Below the pieces are notes generated by a model that ran no database searches, was not told the origin of the DNA, and saw nothing but the letters and a program-made list of their open reading frames with translations. A program made the position numbers and the translations under genes. Below are positions 24,818 to 33,784 of a stretch of 64,000 nt of DNA, in pieces. Source of the stretch: Sphingobium wenxiniae (GTDB lineage Bacteria; Pseudomonadota; Alphaproteobacteria; Sphingomonadales; Sphingomonadaceae); the NCBI RefSeq assembly GCF_007830065.1, contig NZ_VLKK01000006.1, forward strand, positions 1-64,000, read 5' to 3'. Numbering within the stretch: the stretch's first letter is position 1; each line of letters starts with the position of its first letter.

Positions 24818-25180
24818 TTACAGCAGCGCGTTCACCTGCTCGACGAAGCGCAGCACGGAGATCGGCTTGGACACATAGGCTTGCGCCCCGGCGGCGCGGA
24901 TGCGCTCCTCGTCGCCTTTCCCGGCATAGGCGGTGACGGCCATGATCGGCACCGGAGACAATTCCCTGTCCGCCTTCAGCGAGATGATGAGGTCCACGCC
25001 GCTCACATGGGGCAGGTGGATGTCCATGATGAAGAGGTCGGGGCGGAAATCCCGCGCCTGTCGCAGCACGTCCCGCCCGTCGCGCAAGGGCAGCACTTCG
25101 TGCCCGTGCGCGCGCAGCAGGTCGCAAAAAAGTTTGAGGTTGAGTTCGTTGTCCTCGACAACGAGCACACGCTTTGCCAC
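24818..25180 (-). CDS. divK: Single-domain response regulator DivK
   Basis: A 120-residue receiver domain with no output domain. The acidic pair E9-D10 and the phosphoacceptor D53 (LFIMDIHLP) are present, with the conserved T/A and K (VTAYAGKGDEER, SKPIS near residue 105). It is close to DivK, the essential alphaproteobacterial regulator that binds DivL/PleC/DivJ and controls CtrA activity during the cell cycle. It starts MAKRVLVVEDNELNLKLFCD. It is divergent from the DUF3572 gene, as is often seen in this class. Confidence 0.93.
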   Translation of the reverse strand: MAKRVLVVEDNELNLKLFCDLLRAHGHEVLPLRDGRDVLRQARDFRPDLFIMDIHLPHVSGVDLIISLKADRELSPVPIMAVTAYAGKGDEERIRAAGAQAYVSKPISVLRFVEQVNALL

Positions 25181-25252
25181 CAGTCACCCGCGTTTTCGAA
25201 AAAAGTCTTATGGAAAGCGTCATAACCCTGAACGCCGCGCAGAGAAACCGTC

Positions 25253-25537
25253 ATGCGACCCGATATCCGTAATGGCAAGGAAGATGGCTCCGATGCGCTC
25301 ACGCTGGCGCTGATGGCGCTTGGCTGGACGGTCGGGGACGATCGGCGGGCGGAACGCCTACTGGCGCTGACCGGGCTGGACGCCGACGCCCTGCGCGCCG
25401 GGGTGGGCGATCCGGGCATGCTGGGCGCGGTGCTGGGCTTTCTGGCCGATCATGAGCCGGACCTGATCGCCTGCGCGCAGGCCATCGAAACCACGCCGGA
25501 GGCGCTGATCGCCGCGAAGGAGGAATTGAGCCGATGA
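25253..25537 (+). CDS. DUF3572 family protein
   Basis: A 94-residue protein of the alphaproteobacterial DUF3572 group: DALTLALMALGWTVGDDRRAERLLALTGLDADALRAGV, followed by LGAVLGFLADHEPDLIACAQAI. It is helical, with no membrane segment or cysteine pair beyond one Cys. It is commonly found beside divK in this class, as here, but its function is unknown. Its stop overlaps the start of the next gene by 4 bp (ATGA). Confidence 0.85.
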   Translation: MRPDIRNGKEDGSDALTLALMALGWTVGDDRRAERLLALTGLDADALRAGVGDPGMLGAVLGFLADHEPDLIACAQAIETTPEALIAAKEELSR

Positions 25538-26187
25538 CCCGTCCCCTCATCATCACCGATTGCGATGAGGTGCTTTTGCACATGCTCGTCCCGTTCCGGG
25601 CGTGGGCGGACGAGGCGCACGACCTGCATTTCGATTTCGACCGGCTGAAATTCGCCGATGCGCTGCGCCACAAGGACAGCGACGAGCCGGTGACGCAGGA
25701 CATCGTCTGGACGCTGCTGACCGCCTTTTTCGACAGCGAGATGCACCGGCAGAAGCCGATCAGCGGATCGATGGAGGCGCTGGCCCGGCTGTCCGCCATC
25801 GCCGATATCGTCGTCCTCACCAATATCGACGCGCGGCATCGCCAGGGACGGGTGGAGCAGCTTGCGGGCCATGGCCTCGACGCGCCGGTCCATTGCAACC
25901 GCGGCGGCAAGGGGCGGCCGCTGGCGCAGATCGTGGCGGACCGCCAACCCAGCGTGGCGCTGTTCATCGACGACATCGCCGAACATCATGCATCGGCCGC
26001 CAGGCATGCGCCGGGGGTGTGGCGGCTGCACATGGTGGGCGAGCCGGAACTGTCCGGCCGTATACCGCCCGCCGGCATGGCCCATGCCCGGATCGACAAC
26101 TGGGCGCAGGCCGAGGCGTGGATCGCCGCGCGGCTTGCGGAAGGACCGGCCCCGCGCGATATTCCCCTTCCCGATGGAGCCAAGTGA
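25534..26187 (+). CDS. HAD-superfamily hydrolase
   Basis: A 217-residue HAD phosphatase-like protein. Motif I is DCDEVLL (D9 and D11, the nucleophile and acid-base pair), motif II is in VVLTNID (~92-98), and the motif IV acidic pair appears in VALFIDDIAEHHAS (~149). An unusual His in EHH follows. Substrate is unknown; the small cap suggests a phosphorylated sugar or nucleotide derivative. It is part of a tight cluster (DUF3572, HAD, RidA, GDPD, FemAB-like). The stop TGA overlaps the RidA ATG by one base. Confidence 0.85.
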   Translation: MTRPLIITDCDEVLLHMLVPFRAWADEAHDLHFDFDRLKFADALRHKDSDEPVTQDIVWTLLTAFFDSEMHRQKPISGSMEALARLSAIADIVVLTNIDARHRQGRVEQLAGHGLDAPVHCNRGGKGRPLAQIVADRQPSVALFIDDIAEHHASAARHAPGVWRLHMVGEPELSGRIPPAGMAHARIDNWAQAEAWIAARLAEGPAPRDIPLPDGAK

Positions 26188-26651
26188 TGAGCATTGAAGC
26201 CCGCCTTACCGAACTGGGCATTGCCCTGCCCCCCGCCGCCGCGCCCGTCGCCGCCTATGTGCCTGCCGTCGAGGCCCATGGCCTGCTGCATATTTCCGGG
26301 CAGATCGCGCTCGCCGACGGGCAACTCATGACCGGGCGGCTGGGCGACACCGTCAACCTCGACTATGGCGTCCGCGCCGCGCGGGCCTGCGGCCTCAATC
26401 TGCTGGCGCAGATGAAGGCGGCGCTAGGCAGCCTGGACCGCGTGGAGCGGATCGTGAAGCTGGGCGTCTTCATCAGCAGCGCGCCCGACTTCAGCGACCA
26501 GCCGAAAGTCGCCAATGGCGCGTCGGAACTGATGGTCGATGTCTTTGGCGATGCGGGCCGCCATGCGCGCAGCGCGGTGGGCGTGCCGGTGCTGCCGCTC
26601 AATTCCGCCGTCGAGATCGATGCGATCGTCCTTGTCCGGCCGCACGCCTGA
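26187..26651 (+). CDS. RidA/YjgF/Rid family protein
   Basis: A 154-residue RidA-type protein of the slightly longer class: LLHISGQIALADGQLMTGRLGDTVNLDYGVRAARACGLNLLAQMKAALGSLDRVERIVKLGVFISS. The conserved C-terminal block is present (GVPVLPLNSAVEIDAIVLV, with E at the usual position). The usual catalytic Arg of enamine deaminases lies near GRHARSAVGV. RidA proteins hydrolyse reactive enamine/imine intermediates. This longer type often lacks full deaminase activity, so the role is uncertain. The start overlaps the previous stop. Confidence 0.9.
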   Translation: MSIEARLTELGIALPPAAAPVAAYVPAVEAHGLLHISGQIALADGQLMTGRLGDTVNLDYGVRAARACGLNLLAQMKAALGSLDRVERIVKLGVFISSAPDFSDQPKVANGASELMVDVFGDAGRHARSAVGVPVLPLNSAVEIDAIVLVRPHA

Positions 26652-26655
26652 GCGG

Positions 26656-27363
26656 TTGGCTTTCCTGACCGAACGCCCCTTTGCCCATCGCGGGCTGCAT
26701 GGGGCGAGGGTCAGCGAGAACGGCATGGCGGCTTTCGACGCGGCCATCGCCGGCGGATTCGGCATCGAATGCGACGTGCGGCTGAGCCGGGACGGGGTGC
26801 CGGTCGTCTTCCATGATGCGGTGCTGGATCGAATGACGGCGGCGGCGGGGCCGATTGCCGAGCGAAGCGCGGCGGAGCTGGAAGGCGTCACGCTCCCCGA
26901 CGGAGGCGGCGTGCCGCGCCTCTCCACGCTGCTGGAACGATGCGCGGGCGGCACGCCGCTGCTCATCGAGATCAAGATCGACCGATGGCGGGAGGCCGCG
27001 CCGCTCTGCGCGGGGGTGGCGCAGGCGCTTGCCCGCCATGTCGGCGGCGCGGCGGCGGTCATGTCCTTCGATCCCGTGGCGATGCGCTGGTTCGCCCGGC
27101 ACGCGCCCGATGTCGTGCGGGGCATGGTGGTGACGCAGCAGGGGAAGCGGAAATTGCGCGGCCGGATCGAGCGCGCCCTTGCGCTGGCGCTCGCCCGTCC
27201 CGATTTTATCGCCTGTGATATTCGTGACCTGCCATCGCCCTTTGCCGCCCGCTGCCGGGGCAAGGGGCTGCCCGTGCTGACATGGACCGTCCGCGATGCG
27301 GCGGATCGCGCCCGCGCCGCCGCTCATGCCGACCAGATCATCTTCGAGCGCGCCGATGACTGA
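26656..27363 (+). CDS. Glycerophosphodiester phosphodiesterase
   Basis: A 235-residue TIM-barrel GDPD. HRG (11-13), ECD (E38, D40) and HD (53-54) give the metal and acid-base residues of the family. It hydrolyses glycerophosphodiesters to glycerol-3-phosphate and an alcohol, or acts in lipid turnover. It has no signal peptide, so it is cytoplasmic. The start is a TTG at 26656 just after the RidA stop; the frame is open further upstream, so a start inside ridA is possible. The stop overlaps the FemAB-like gene start (ATGACTGA, 27356-27363). Confidence 0.88.
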   Translation: MAFLTERPFAHRGLHGARVSENGMAAFDAAIAGGFGIECDVRLSRDGVPVVFHDAVLDRMTAAAGPIAERSAAELEGVTLPDGGGVPRLSTLLERCAGGTPLLIEIKIDRWREAAPLCAGVAQALARHVGGAAAVMSFDPVAMRWFARHAPDVVRGMVVTQQGKRKLRGRIERALALALARPDFIACDIRDLPSPFAARCRGKGLPVLTWTVRDAADRARAAAHADQIIFERADD

Positions 27364-28492
27364 TATGATCGCGCGCGTGGTAGAAGGCGTGGCGGCGCTG
27401 CGCCGTGAGGAATGGGACGCCTGCGCGGGGACGGCCAATCCCTTCGTGAGCTGGGATTTCCTGGCGGCGCTGGAGGAATCGGGCAGCGTCGGGCCGGGCA
27501 CCGGCTGGCAATCGCTGCCGCTGCTGATCGACGGGGCGGACGGGCGGATCGCCGCCGCCGCGCCTGTCTATGCCAAGGCGCACAGCCAGGGCGAATATGT
27601 ATTCGATCATGGCTGGGCCGACGCCTGGCAGCGGGCGGGCGGCGACTATTATCCCAAGCTCCAGATCGCATCGCCCTTTTCTCCCGTGCCGGGACCGCGC
27701 CTGCTGCTGCGCGACGAGGCGCTGGCGCCCGCGCTGATCGCGGGGATCGAAACGCTGGTGGAGCGCAACGGGCTGTCGTCGGCCCATGCGACCTTCATCG
27801 AGCCGGAGCAGGTGCCCCTGTTCGAGGCCGCGGGGTGGCTGATCCGGGAAGACAGCCAGTTCCACTGGACCAACCGGGACTATCGCGATTTCGCCGATTT
27901 CCTGGGCACCCTGTCCAGCGCCAGGCGGAAGAACATCCGCAAGGAACGCGAACGCGCCGTGCAGGGGCTGGAGATCGTCCACCTGACCGGCGACCGGGTC
28001 CGCGAGGCGCATTGGGACATATTCTGGGACTTCTATCAGGATACCGGCGCGCGCAAATGGGGACGGCCTTACCTCACCCGCGCCTTCTTCTCCCTGCTTG
28101 GGGAGCGGATGGCGGATCGCGTGCTGCTGGTGCTCGCCCTGCGGGACGGCGCGCCGATCGCGGGGGCGCTGAACCTGATCGGCGCGGATACCCTCTATGG
28201 CCGCTATTGGGGCTGCACGCAGGACGTGCCGCACCTGCATTTCGAACTATGCTATTATCAGGCCATAGACGCCGCCATCGCGCGGGGCCTCCGGCGCGTG
28301 GAGGCCGGGGCACAGGGCGGGCACAAGCTGGCGCGCGGCTATGCGCCCACGCCAACCTTCTCCGCGCATTTCATCCCGAATGCGAGCTTCCGCCGGGCCG
28401 TGGCGGACTTCCTCGCCGCCGAACGCCGCGACGTGCAGCGCGACCGGGAATGGCTCAGCGAACGGACGCCGTTCAGGAAAGCGGATGGCTAG
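27356..28492 (+). CDS. GNAT/FemAB-like acyltransferase (DUF482 type)
   Basis: A 378-residue protein of the peptidogalycan/FemAB-like GNAT group (COG3146-type). It has LRREEWDACAGTANPFVSWDFLAALEESG at the N-terminus, HATFIEPEQVPLFEAAGWLIREDSQFHW in the middle, and VEAGAQGGHKLARGYAPTPTFSAHFI near the end. Relatives transfer aminoacyl groups or act as acyltransferases, but the activity of this class is not established. It overlaps the GDPD gene by 8 bp and ends the plus-strand operon that starts at DUF3572. Confidence 0.8.
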   Translation: MTDMIARVVEGVAALRREEWDACAGTANPFVSWDFLAALEESGSVGPGTGWQSLPLLIDGADGRIAAAAPVYAKAHSQGEYVFDHGWADAWQRAGGDYYPKLQIASPFSPVPGPRLLLRDEALAPALIAGIETLVERNGLSSAHATFIEPEQVPLFEAAGWLIREDSQFHWTNRDYRDFADFLGTLSSARRKNIRKERERAVQGLEIVHLTGDRVREAHWDIFWDFYQDTGARKWGRPYLTRAFFSLLGERMADRVLLVLALRDGAPIAGALNLIGADTLYGRYWGCTQDVPHLHFELCYYQAIDAAIARGLRRVEAGAQGGHKLARGYAPTPTFSAHFIPNASFRRAVADFLAAERRDVQRDREWLSERTPFRKADG

Positions 28493-28606
28493 GGCGGATC
28501 GACATGCGGCGGAGGTGGAACCGAGAAGCCGCTTGATCTGGTCGGCGGAGTAAAAGCATAACGGTGGAGCGGGTACGAAGCCGGCGCGCGGAGAGGTAAG
28601 ACAGCG

Positions 28607-29575
28607 ATGGAAAAGAGAAAACTCGGAAGCACCGGACTGGCGATCCTGCCTTTTGCGTTAGGCGGCAACGTCTTCGGCTGGACCTCGCGCGAGCCTGACG
28701 CATACCGAATTCTTGACAGCTTCATCGATGCGGGCGGCGAGCTGATCGACACTGCGGACGCCTATTCGGCCTGGCTTCCGGGCCATGAAGGCGGCGAATC
28801 CGAGCGCCTGCTCGGCAACTGGCTGGAACGCCGGGGCAAGCGCGATGACATCATCATCGCGACAAAGGTGGGTTTGTTGCCCGGCGCTGGCGGCAAGGGT
28901 CTGCAACCTTCCCGGATCAAGGCTGCGGTCGAGGAATCGCTGCGGCGCCTGAAGACCGATTATATCGACATATATTTCGCCCATGCGGACGATCCCGAAA
29001 CGCCCCTGGAGCATTCGCTCGAAGCGTTCGATCTGCTGGTGAAGGAAGGCAAGGTGCGCTCGCTGGGCGCCTCGCAATATAGCGCGGCGCGTATTCAGGA
29101 ATCGCTCGATGTCGCCCGCGATGGCGGTCTGGAGCCGTTTCGCGTCGTCCAGCCCGAGCTGAGCCTTGTCAAGCGCGATGCCTATGAGGGCGATCTCCAG
29201 ACGCTGTGCCTGAAAAAGGATCTTGGCGTCATCACCTATTTTTCGCTCGCGGCGGGCTTCCTGTCCGGAAAATATCGGAGTCTCGACGATCTGGGCAATC
29301 GGGATCGCGCGCCGCGCGTGAAACAGTATCTGAACGAACATGGGCTGCGCGTTCTTGGCGAGATGGATGCCATCGTTGCGGAAACGGGCGCTTCCCATGC
29401 ACAGATCGCTCTGGCCTGGATCATGACCCGGCCGGGTGTCACGGCTCCGCTGGCCAGCGCCACGTCCGTCGGTCAGCTTCAGGATCTGATGGGTGCGTTG
29501 CAGCTTTCATTGGCGCCCGAGCATCTGGCCCGCCTCGACAGCGCCAGCCGGACGAGCATTGCCGACCCAGACTAG
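28607..29575 (+). CDS. Aldo/keto reductase
   Basis: A 322-residue (alpha/beta)8-barrel AKR. The catalytic tetrad is visible as D48 and Y53 (DTADAYS), K87 (IATKVGL) and H in YFAHADDP (~127). The C-terminal loop for NADPH phosphate (PLASATSVGQLQDLM) is of the standard form. It reduces aldehydes or ketones with NADPH; the sequence is nearest the YajO/Yqh or potassium channel beta subunit-like AKRs. It is monocistronic, with GAGAGGTAAGACAG before the ATG. Substrate unknown; it lies at the edge between housekeeping and catabolic genes. Confidence 0.9.
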   Translation: MEKRKLGSTGLAILPFALGGNVFGWTSREPDAYRILDSFIDAGGELIDTADAYSAWLPGHEGGESERLLGNWLERRGKRDDIIIATKVGLLPGAGGKGLQPSRIKAAVEESLRRLKTDYIDIYFAHADDPETPLEHSLEAFDLLVKEGKVRSLGASQYSAARIQESLDVARDGGLEPFRVVQPELSLVKRDAYEGDLQTLCLKKDLGVITYFSLAAGFLSGKYRSLDDLGNRDRAPRVKQYLNEHGLRVLGEMDAIVAETGASHAQIALAWIMTRPGVTAPLASATSVGQLQDLMGALQLSLAPEHLARLDSASRTSIADPD

Positions 29576-29683
29576 CCCATGAACGCAACGGGAATGCCGG
29601 CATGGCGGCGGCGATCACCGCCCGCCTAAAACGCCGGATATCAATTCATCATGGCGCTCATCATAGGCATGGCCTGCGCCCGT

Positions 29684-29701
29684 ATCACGCATCAGCGTGA
29701 T
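29684..29701. promoter_or_regulatory. Inverted repeat upstream of the DMT transporter gene
   Basis: ATCACGC - ATCA - GCGTGAT is a perfect 7-bp inverted repeat in the gap after the aldo/keto reductase gene and about 90 bp upstream of the transporter start. It may be an operator or the 3' hairpin of the preceding transcript; there is no T-tract. Confidence 0.4.
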
Positions 29702-29786
29702 GACTGAGCGCGCCCGGCTTGCCATCTTCCGGCGAGCAGTCGACAGTTCACTCGATGTACGATGAGACCAGAAGAGGAGAGGCGGT

Positions 29787-30668
29787 TTGAGCAGCGCGAA
29801 TTCGGGCGCCCTGCGCGGGACCGCATGGATGCTCGCCAGCATCGTGGCGAACACGATCGAGCTGGTGCTGGTCCATTGGCTCGGCCCGGACTGGCCTGCC
29901 CCGCTGCAACTCTTCTGGCGGCAGGGCGCCGCGCTCATCATCCTTTCTCCGCTCATCATACGGGCGGGCAAGGGAGCATTCATGACAAGCAGCCCGGGGA
30001 TCATCCTGTTCCGGTCGATCGCAGCGATGCTCGGCCTGACCCTGTGGATTTATGCAACGTCCCACCTGCCGCTGGCGACCGCAACGACCCTGTCCTTCAC
30101 CCGCCCGCTCTGGATCGTGCTGCTTGCCTGGCTGATGCTGGGCGAGAAGGTGGGCGGCCTGAAGGCCGGCGCGGTCTGCTTGGGCTTTGTCGGCGTTCTC
30201 GTGATGGTGCAGCCGGGCGCCAGTACAGAAGCGCCGCTTGCGCAAGGGGCCGCCATCCTTTCCTCGCTGCTTTTCGCCTTCAGTTTCGTCAGCATCAAGG
30301 CGATGACCAATAATAACGACCCGCTCGTCATCATGGTCTATAGCTGCCTGCTCGGCGTCCTGTTCACCGCCGCCCCGGCGGCCTGGATGTGGCGTACGCC
30401 GTCCTTGTCGCAGGGCCTGCTGCTCTTCGGCCTCGGCGTTGCGAGCCTGTCGGCGTTCGGATGCATGTTGAGGGCGCTCAGCCTGCAGGGCGCGGCCTCG
30501 CTCATGCCCCTCGACTATCTGCGCCTGCCGCTGGTGACGGTGGTGGGCCTGCTGCTGTTCGGCGAGCGGCCGGGCCTCGCCGCGCTCGCCGGCGGTTCGC
30601 TCATCCTGCTGTCCGCGCTGACGACCGCGTTCGGCGATCGCATCAGCCGGAGGCGGGCGGCGGCCTAA
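29787..30668 (+). CDS. EamA/DMT family transporter
   Basis: A 293-residue inner-membrane protein of the drug/metabolite transporter family, with about ten transmembrane helices arranged as two EamA repeats (first ending around residue 140, the second beginning ALAQGAAILSSLLFAFSF). Such proteins export amino acids, metabolites or drugs by proton antiport. The start is a TTG at 29787 preceded by AGAGGAGAGG. It is followed after 50 bp by the convergent iclR gene. The substrate is unknown. Confidence 0.85.
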   Translation: MSSANSGALRGTAWMLASIVANTIELVLVHWLGPDWPAPLQLFWRQGAALIILSPLIIRAGKGAFMTSSPGIILFRSIAAMLGLTLWIYATSHLPLATATTLSFTRPLWIVLLAWLMLGEKVGGLKAGAVCLGFVGVLVMVQPGASTEAPLAQGAAILSSLLFAFSFVSIKAMTNNNDPLVIMVYSCLLGVLFTAAPAAWMWRTPSLSQGLLLFGLGVASLSAFGCMLRALSLQGAASLMPLDYLRLPLVTVVGLLLFGERPGLAALAGGSLILLSALTTAFGDRISRRRAAA

Positions 30669-30718
30669 AACGCTCTGGGCGTTCCCGGCGTGACGGCCGC
30701 TCACCGCTTCAGGGAACG

Positions 30719-31498
30719 CTATGTCAGAAATTCCTCTATGGCATTACGCATTATCTCAACAAGTTCCGCTTCCCTCGACCGAATCCGTCGTTCCACTCCC
30801 GAAACGCCCAGAACGAGCGACGTCTCATTCTGCGCCTTGGGCAACGCCATGGTGATGGACCAGGCGGAACTCCCCGCGCCTAGTCCGCCGCTGGCATATC
30901 GCCTCTTGCGCACATCTTCGATCCATGCGCTGGTTTCCGCCATATGGAGCGCGGCATGGCCTTGCTCCGCCTCCAGGCGGGCGAGCAGGTGGCGAAGATC
31001 GGGGCGGCTGAGCGATGCCAGATAGGTGATCCCGAGCGCCGAGCGCAGCATCGCGACCTTGAGGCCTTTCTGCACCGTGTCCGGTCCCTCCGGCCTGTCG
31101 ACAAAATCCACGATCTGCATCACGTCGCCCTGCGGCGCGGCCAGCGTCACCAATTCGCCCGAACGCAGGCTGAGCGCCGAAAGCAGGCGTACGAGATTGT
31201 CCGAACCATAATAATATTCGCTCAGCCACATGCTGAACCGGATCAGTCGGGGCGAGGGAAGATAGTGTTTATAGTCCCGCTCGAACAGCAGATACCCGGA
31301 GTCCACCAATGTCTTCAGCAATTGGTCGGCGCTGGACGGCTGAAGGTGCAGCGCGTTGGCCACCTCGACCGCGCGGACGGGCCGCTGGCACTGGGCCACG
31401 AATTCGAGGACATCGAGCGCACGGGTGCCTGATTTGGCGAGATTCTTCCTGTTGCCGGGCAGCTCGACCAATCGGGGGCGGCGTTGCACTGTCTCCAT
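30719..31498 (-). CDS. IclR family transcriptional regulator
   Basis: A 259-residue IclR regulator. The winged HTH lies near the N-terminus (RKNLAKSGTRALDVLEFVAQCQRPVRAVEVANALHLQPSSADQLLKTLVDSGYLLF). The C-terminal GAF-like effector domain includes PSPRLIRFSMWLSEYYYGSDNLVRLLSALSL and QIVDFVDR. IclR proteins bind a catabolite and activate or repress nearby operons. It lies 215 bp downstream of the LLM gene on the same strand, so it may be the last gene of the SDR-SDR-LLM operon. It is clearly paralogous to the IclR at 61586-62371, with an almost identical recognition helix (PSSADQLLKT versus SSSTDQLLKT). Confidence 0.9.
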   Translation of the reverse strand: METVQRRPRLVELPGNRKNLAKSGTRALDVLEFVAQCQRPVRAVEVANALHLQPSSADQLLKTLVDSGYLLFERDYKHYLPSPRLIRFSMWLSEYYYGSDNLVRLLSALSLRSGELVTLAAPQGDVMQIVDFVDRPEGPDTVQKGLKVAMLRSALGITYLASLSRPDLRHLLARLEAEQGHAALHMAETSAWIEDVRKRRYASGGLGAGSSAWSITMALPKAQNETSLVLGVSGVERRIRSREAELVEIMRNAIEEFLT

Positions 31499-31713
31499 GT
31501 CGGCGCGTCTCTCCCGCTGCTCGCCTTCGCCGGATGGGCGCCCGCTTCGGTGGGTTCGGCTGTTGCGCGTTATGCCCCATCGGCGAAGAAACGAACAGCC
31601 TGAACCACCCCGAAATCACGACCGCCCGCCAGATCGGACCGATCGATGCAGCGGGGGAAGGACGTGCCACGGCCCGACACCGGAACGCCGCCGGATCATG
31701 GTTCGTCCATTGA

Positions 31714-32892
31714 TCAGTTGGCGGTCAGGTCCTTTTCAGCCCGCCGAACGGATTGGGCCAGTCCGCCGGCCATTCGGGTGGCGCCGCGCTTCGCCAGCTC
31801 GGGGATCACATGGCGGCCGAGCAGTTCGATGCAGTTGAGGACCGCCTCCTGCGGCAAATAGCCGAAATTTATGTAGCAAAGCACCTGATCGACGCCCATC
31901 GCCTCATATTTCAGGAACTTTTCAAGGCATTCGTCGGGCGTCCCGACAATCACCATGTCTTCCTTGTCGAATTCGGTCAGGTCGAACTCGCCCTTGGCGC
32001 GCTTTTCCAGCAACGGGAAAGTGGCCTTCTTCATCTCTTCGGAAAAGTGCGCGAACTCCCATTTCAGGGTGAACTCGGCCAACCCCTTGTACCACCACCA
32101 CATCGAATCCCACAGGCGGTTCTGTTCGAACTTGTCGCGGGATTCGGTGCAATGGACGAGCGTGTAGACCCCGACCTTGTTGGTGCGCACGCTGGTCAGA
32201 TCCTCGGTCGCCGCCGCCTGCGCCGCGCGATAGGCGTCGATCACGGGCTTGAGCTTGCCGAGCGGCGTCAGCGTGCTGAAACACAGCAGCCCCAGGCCGT
32301 CGCGCCCCGCCGCTTCGGCGCTGCCTTCCGAAACTGCGGCCATCCATACCGGCGGGTGCGGATACTGATAGGGTTTGGGCGTGACCATGCGTGCGGGGAA
32401 GTCGAGATACTCGCTATGCTCCTCATAATATTGCTGTTCCCACATGCCCACGACGGTGCGCGCGGCCGCGCGCATCTTGTCCTTCGATTTTTCCTGATCG
32501 ACGCCGAACGCGATCTGCTCCATCGGCGTGGACCGCCCGATGCCCCACTGGACCCGGCCGCCCGACAGCAGGTCCACCGTCGCCACCTTTTCCGCAAGGC
32601 GGGCCGGATGGATGAATTCGTGCGGCGCGAGCGTCACGCCGAAGCCCAGCTGGATATTCTTCGTGACTTGCGACAACGCGCCCAGGACGACTTCATTGGC
32701 GGGCATGTGCGACCGGTTTTCACGGAAGTGATGTTCGACGCACCACACGGTCTTGAAGCCTACCTTGTCCGCCGCGACGATCTGTTCGATACATTCGCGA
32801 TAGACCTGCCGTTCCGCGGTACGTTGGCCCCACGGATGCTCGCCTGCCCAAGGTTGCGCGACGTTGAACTCGTACAGCAATCCCAATTCCAT
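31714..32892 (-). CDS. LLM class flavin-dependent oxidoreductase (luciferase-like monooxygenase)
   Basis: A 392-residue bacterial luciferase-like protein. It has the (alpha/beta)8 pattern: MELGLLYEFNVAQPWAGE, WCVEHHFRENRSHMPANEVVLGALSQ, IQLGFGVTLAPHEFIHPARLAEKVATVDLLSGGRVQWGIGRS, and a late GTPDECLEKF. These enzymes use FMNH2 and O2 to oxygenate ketones, sulfur compounds or other organics and need a separate flavin reductase; none is in view. It lies 46 bp downstream of an SDR gene and is probably co-transcribed with it. A role in Baeyer-Villiger-type oxidation is possible. Confidence 0.9.
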   Translation of the reverse strand: MELGLLYEFNVAQPWAGEHPWGQRTAERQVYRECIEQIVAADKVGFKTVWCVEHHFRENRSHMPANEVVLGALSQVTKNIQLGFGVTLAPHEFIHPARLAEKVATVDLLSGGRVQWGIGRSTPMEQIAFGVDQEKSKDKMRAAARTVVGMWEQQYYEEHSEYLDFPARMVTPKPYQYPHPPVWMAAVSEGSAEAAGRDGLGLLCFSTLTPLGKLKPVIDAYRAAQAAATEDLTSVRTNKVGVYTLVHCTESRDKFEQNRLWDSMWWWYKGLAEFTLKWEFAHFSEEMKKATFPLLEKRAKGEFDLTEFDKEDMVIVGTPDECLEKFLKYEAMGVDQVLCYINFGYLPQEAVLNCIELLGRHVIPELAKRGATRMAGGLAQSVRRAEKDLTAN

Positions 32893-32938
32893 GTGACTTC
32901 CTTCGATCAGAGCGTTGAATGGGGCGATCGGATGTCGG

Positions 32939-33721
32939 TCACGGCATCACCGATCCGCCGTTGGGACGAAGCACCTGGCCGGTAACGAACGCGCTGGCAT
33001 CGCTGGCGAGGTAGAGGATCGTCAGGGCGATATCGCGCGGCTCGCCGATCCGGCGCAGCGCGGCGGTTTCGGCGCGGCTTGCAAACAGCGCGGCACGCGC
33101 GTCGGTATCGATCGATCCATCGGGCCGGCGAAAGCGATATGTCACCATCGGCGTATCGATGAAGCCGGGCGCGACGCTGTTCACGCGCACCCCGCTCGGG
33201 CCGACTTCGGTCGCCAGCGTCCTGGTGATCATGTTGACCGCCGCCTTGGTCAGCGCATAGACCGAGATGCCTTCCGCGGGGACGTCCGCACCCGCCGATG
33301 AGGCGTTGATGATGGAGCCGGACCCCTGCCGCTCCATGATCCGGGCGGCGGCCGCGCAGCCCCAAAAAACGCCTTTGAGGTTGATCGCGATCAGGCGGTC
33401 CAGCACGTCCTCCGTCACCTGCGTGATCGGCGCGGGCGCCGCGACCACTCCGGCCAGGTTGACCCATATGTCGACCGGTCCCAGACTGCCCGCCTGGATT
33501 CCGAGCGCCTCCACGGAGGAGCGGCTTGCGACGTCGATCACGGCCGTCGCCATGTCCCCCCCCAGCTCCGCCGCCAGGCCGGCCAGGGCGTCGCCGTTGA
33601 TGTCGGCGAGCAGCAGCGTTGCGCCCGCCTCCGCGAACAGATGGGCGGTCGCGCGACCGATGCCGGATGCGGCGCCGACGATCACGGCGCGCTTCCCGGC
33701 CAGCGAAAATTCGCCGATCAT
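32939..33721 (-). CDS. Short-chain dehydrogenase/reductase
   Basis: A 260-residue classical SDR: VGAASGIGRATAHLFAEAG in the cofactor site, an acidic residue (LADINGD) favouring NAD(H), NLAG in place of NNAG, and the catalytic SSAGADVPAEGISVYALTK block (YALTK). The end INVQVLRPNGG-like tail (GQVLRPNGGSVMP) is typical. It would interconvert an alcohol and a ketone in the pathway served by the LLM. It sits between another SDR (63 bp upstream) and the LLM gene (46 bp downstream) in one operon. Substrate unknown. Confidence 0.9.
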   Translation of the reverse strand: MIGEFSLAGKRAVIVGAASGIGRATAHLFAEAGATLLLADINGDALAGLAAELGGDMATAVIDVASRSSVEALGIQAGSLGPVDIWVNLAGVVAAPAPITQVTEDVLDRLIAINLKGVFWGCAAAARIMERQGSGSIINASSAGADVPAEGISVYALTKAAVNMITRTLATEVGPSGVRVNSVAPGFIDTPMVTYRFRRPDGSIDTDARAALFASRAETAALRRIGEPRDIALTILYLASDASAFVTGQVLRPNGGSVMP

Positions 33722-33784
33722 CCTTCCGCGCTCCCGCCGAGAATATGTTCCGGTTTTGCCATCGCGTGTTCCTTCCAGCGGTTT

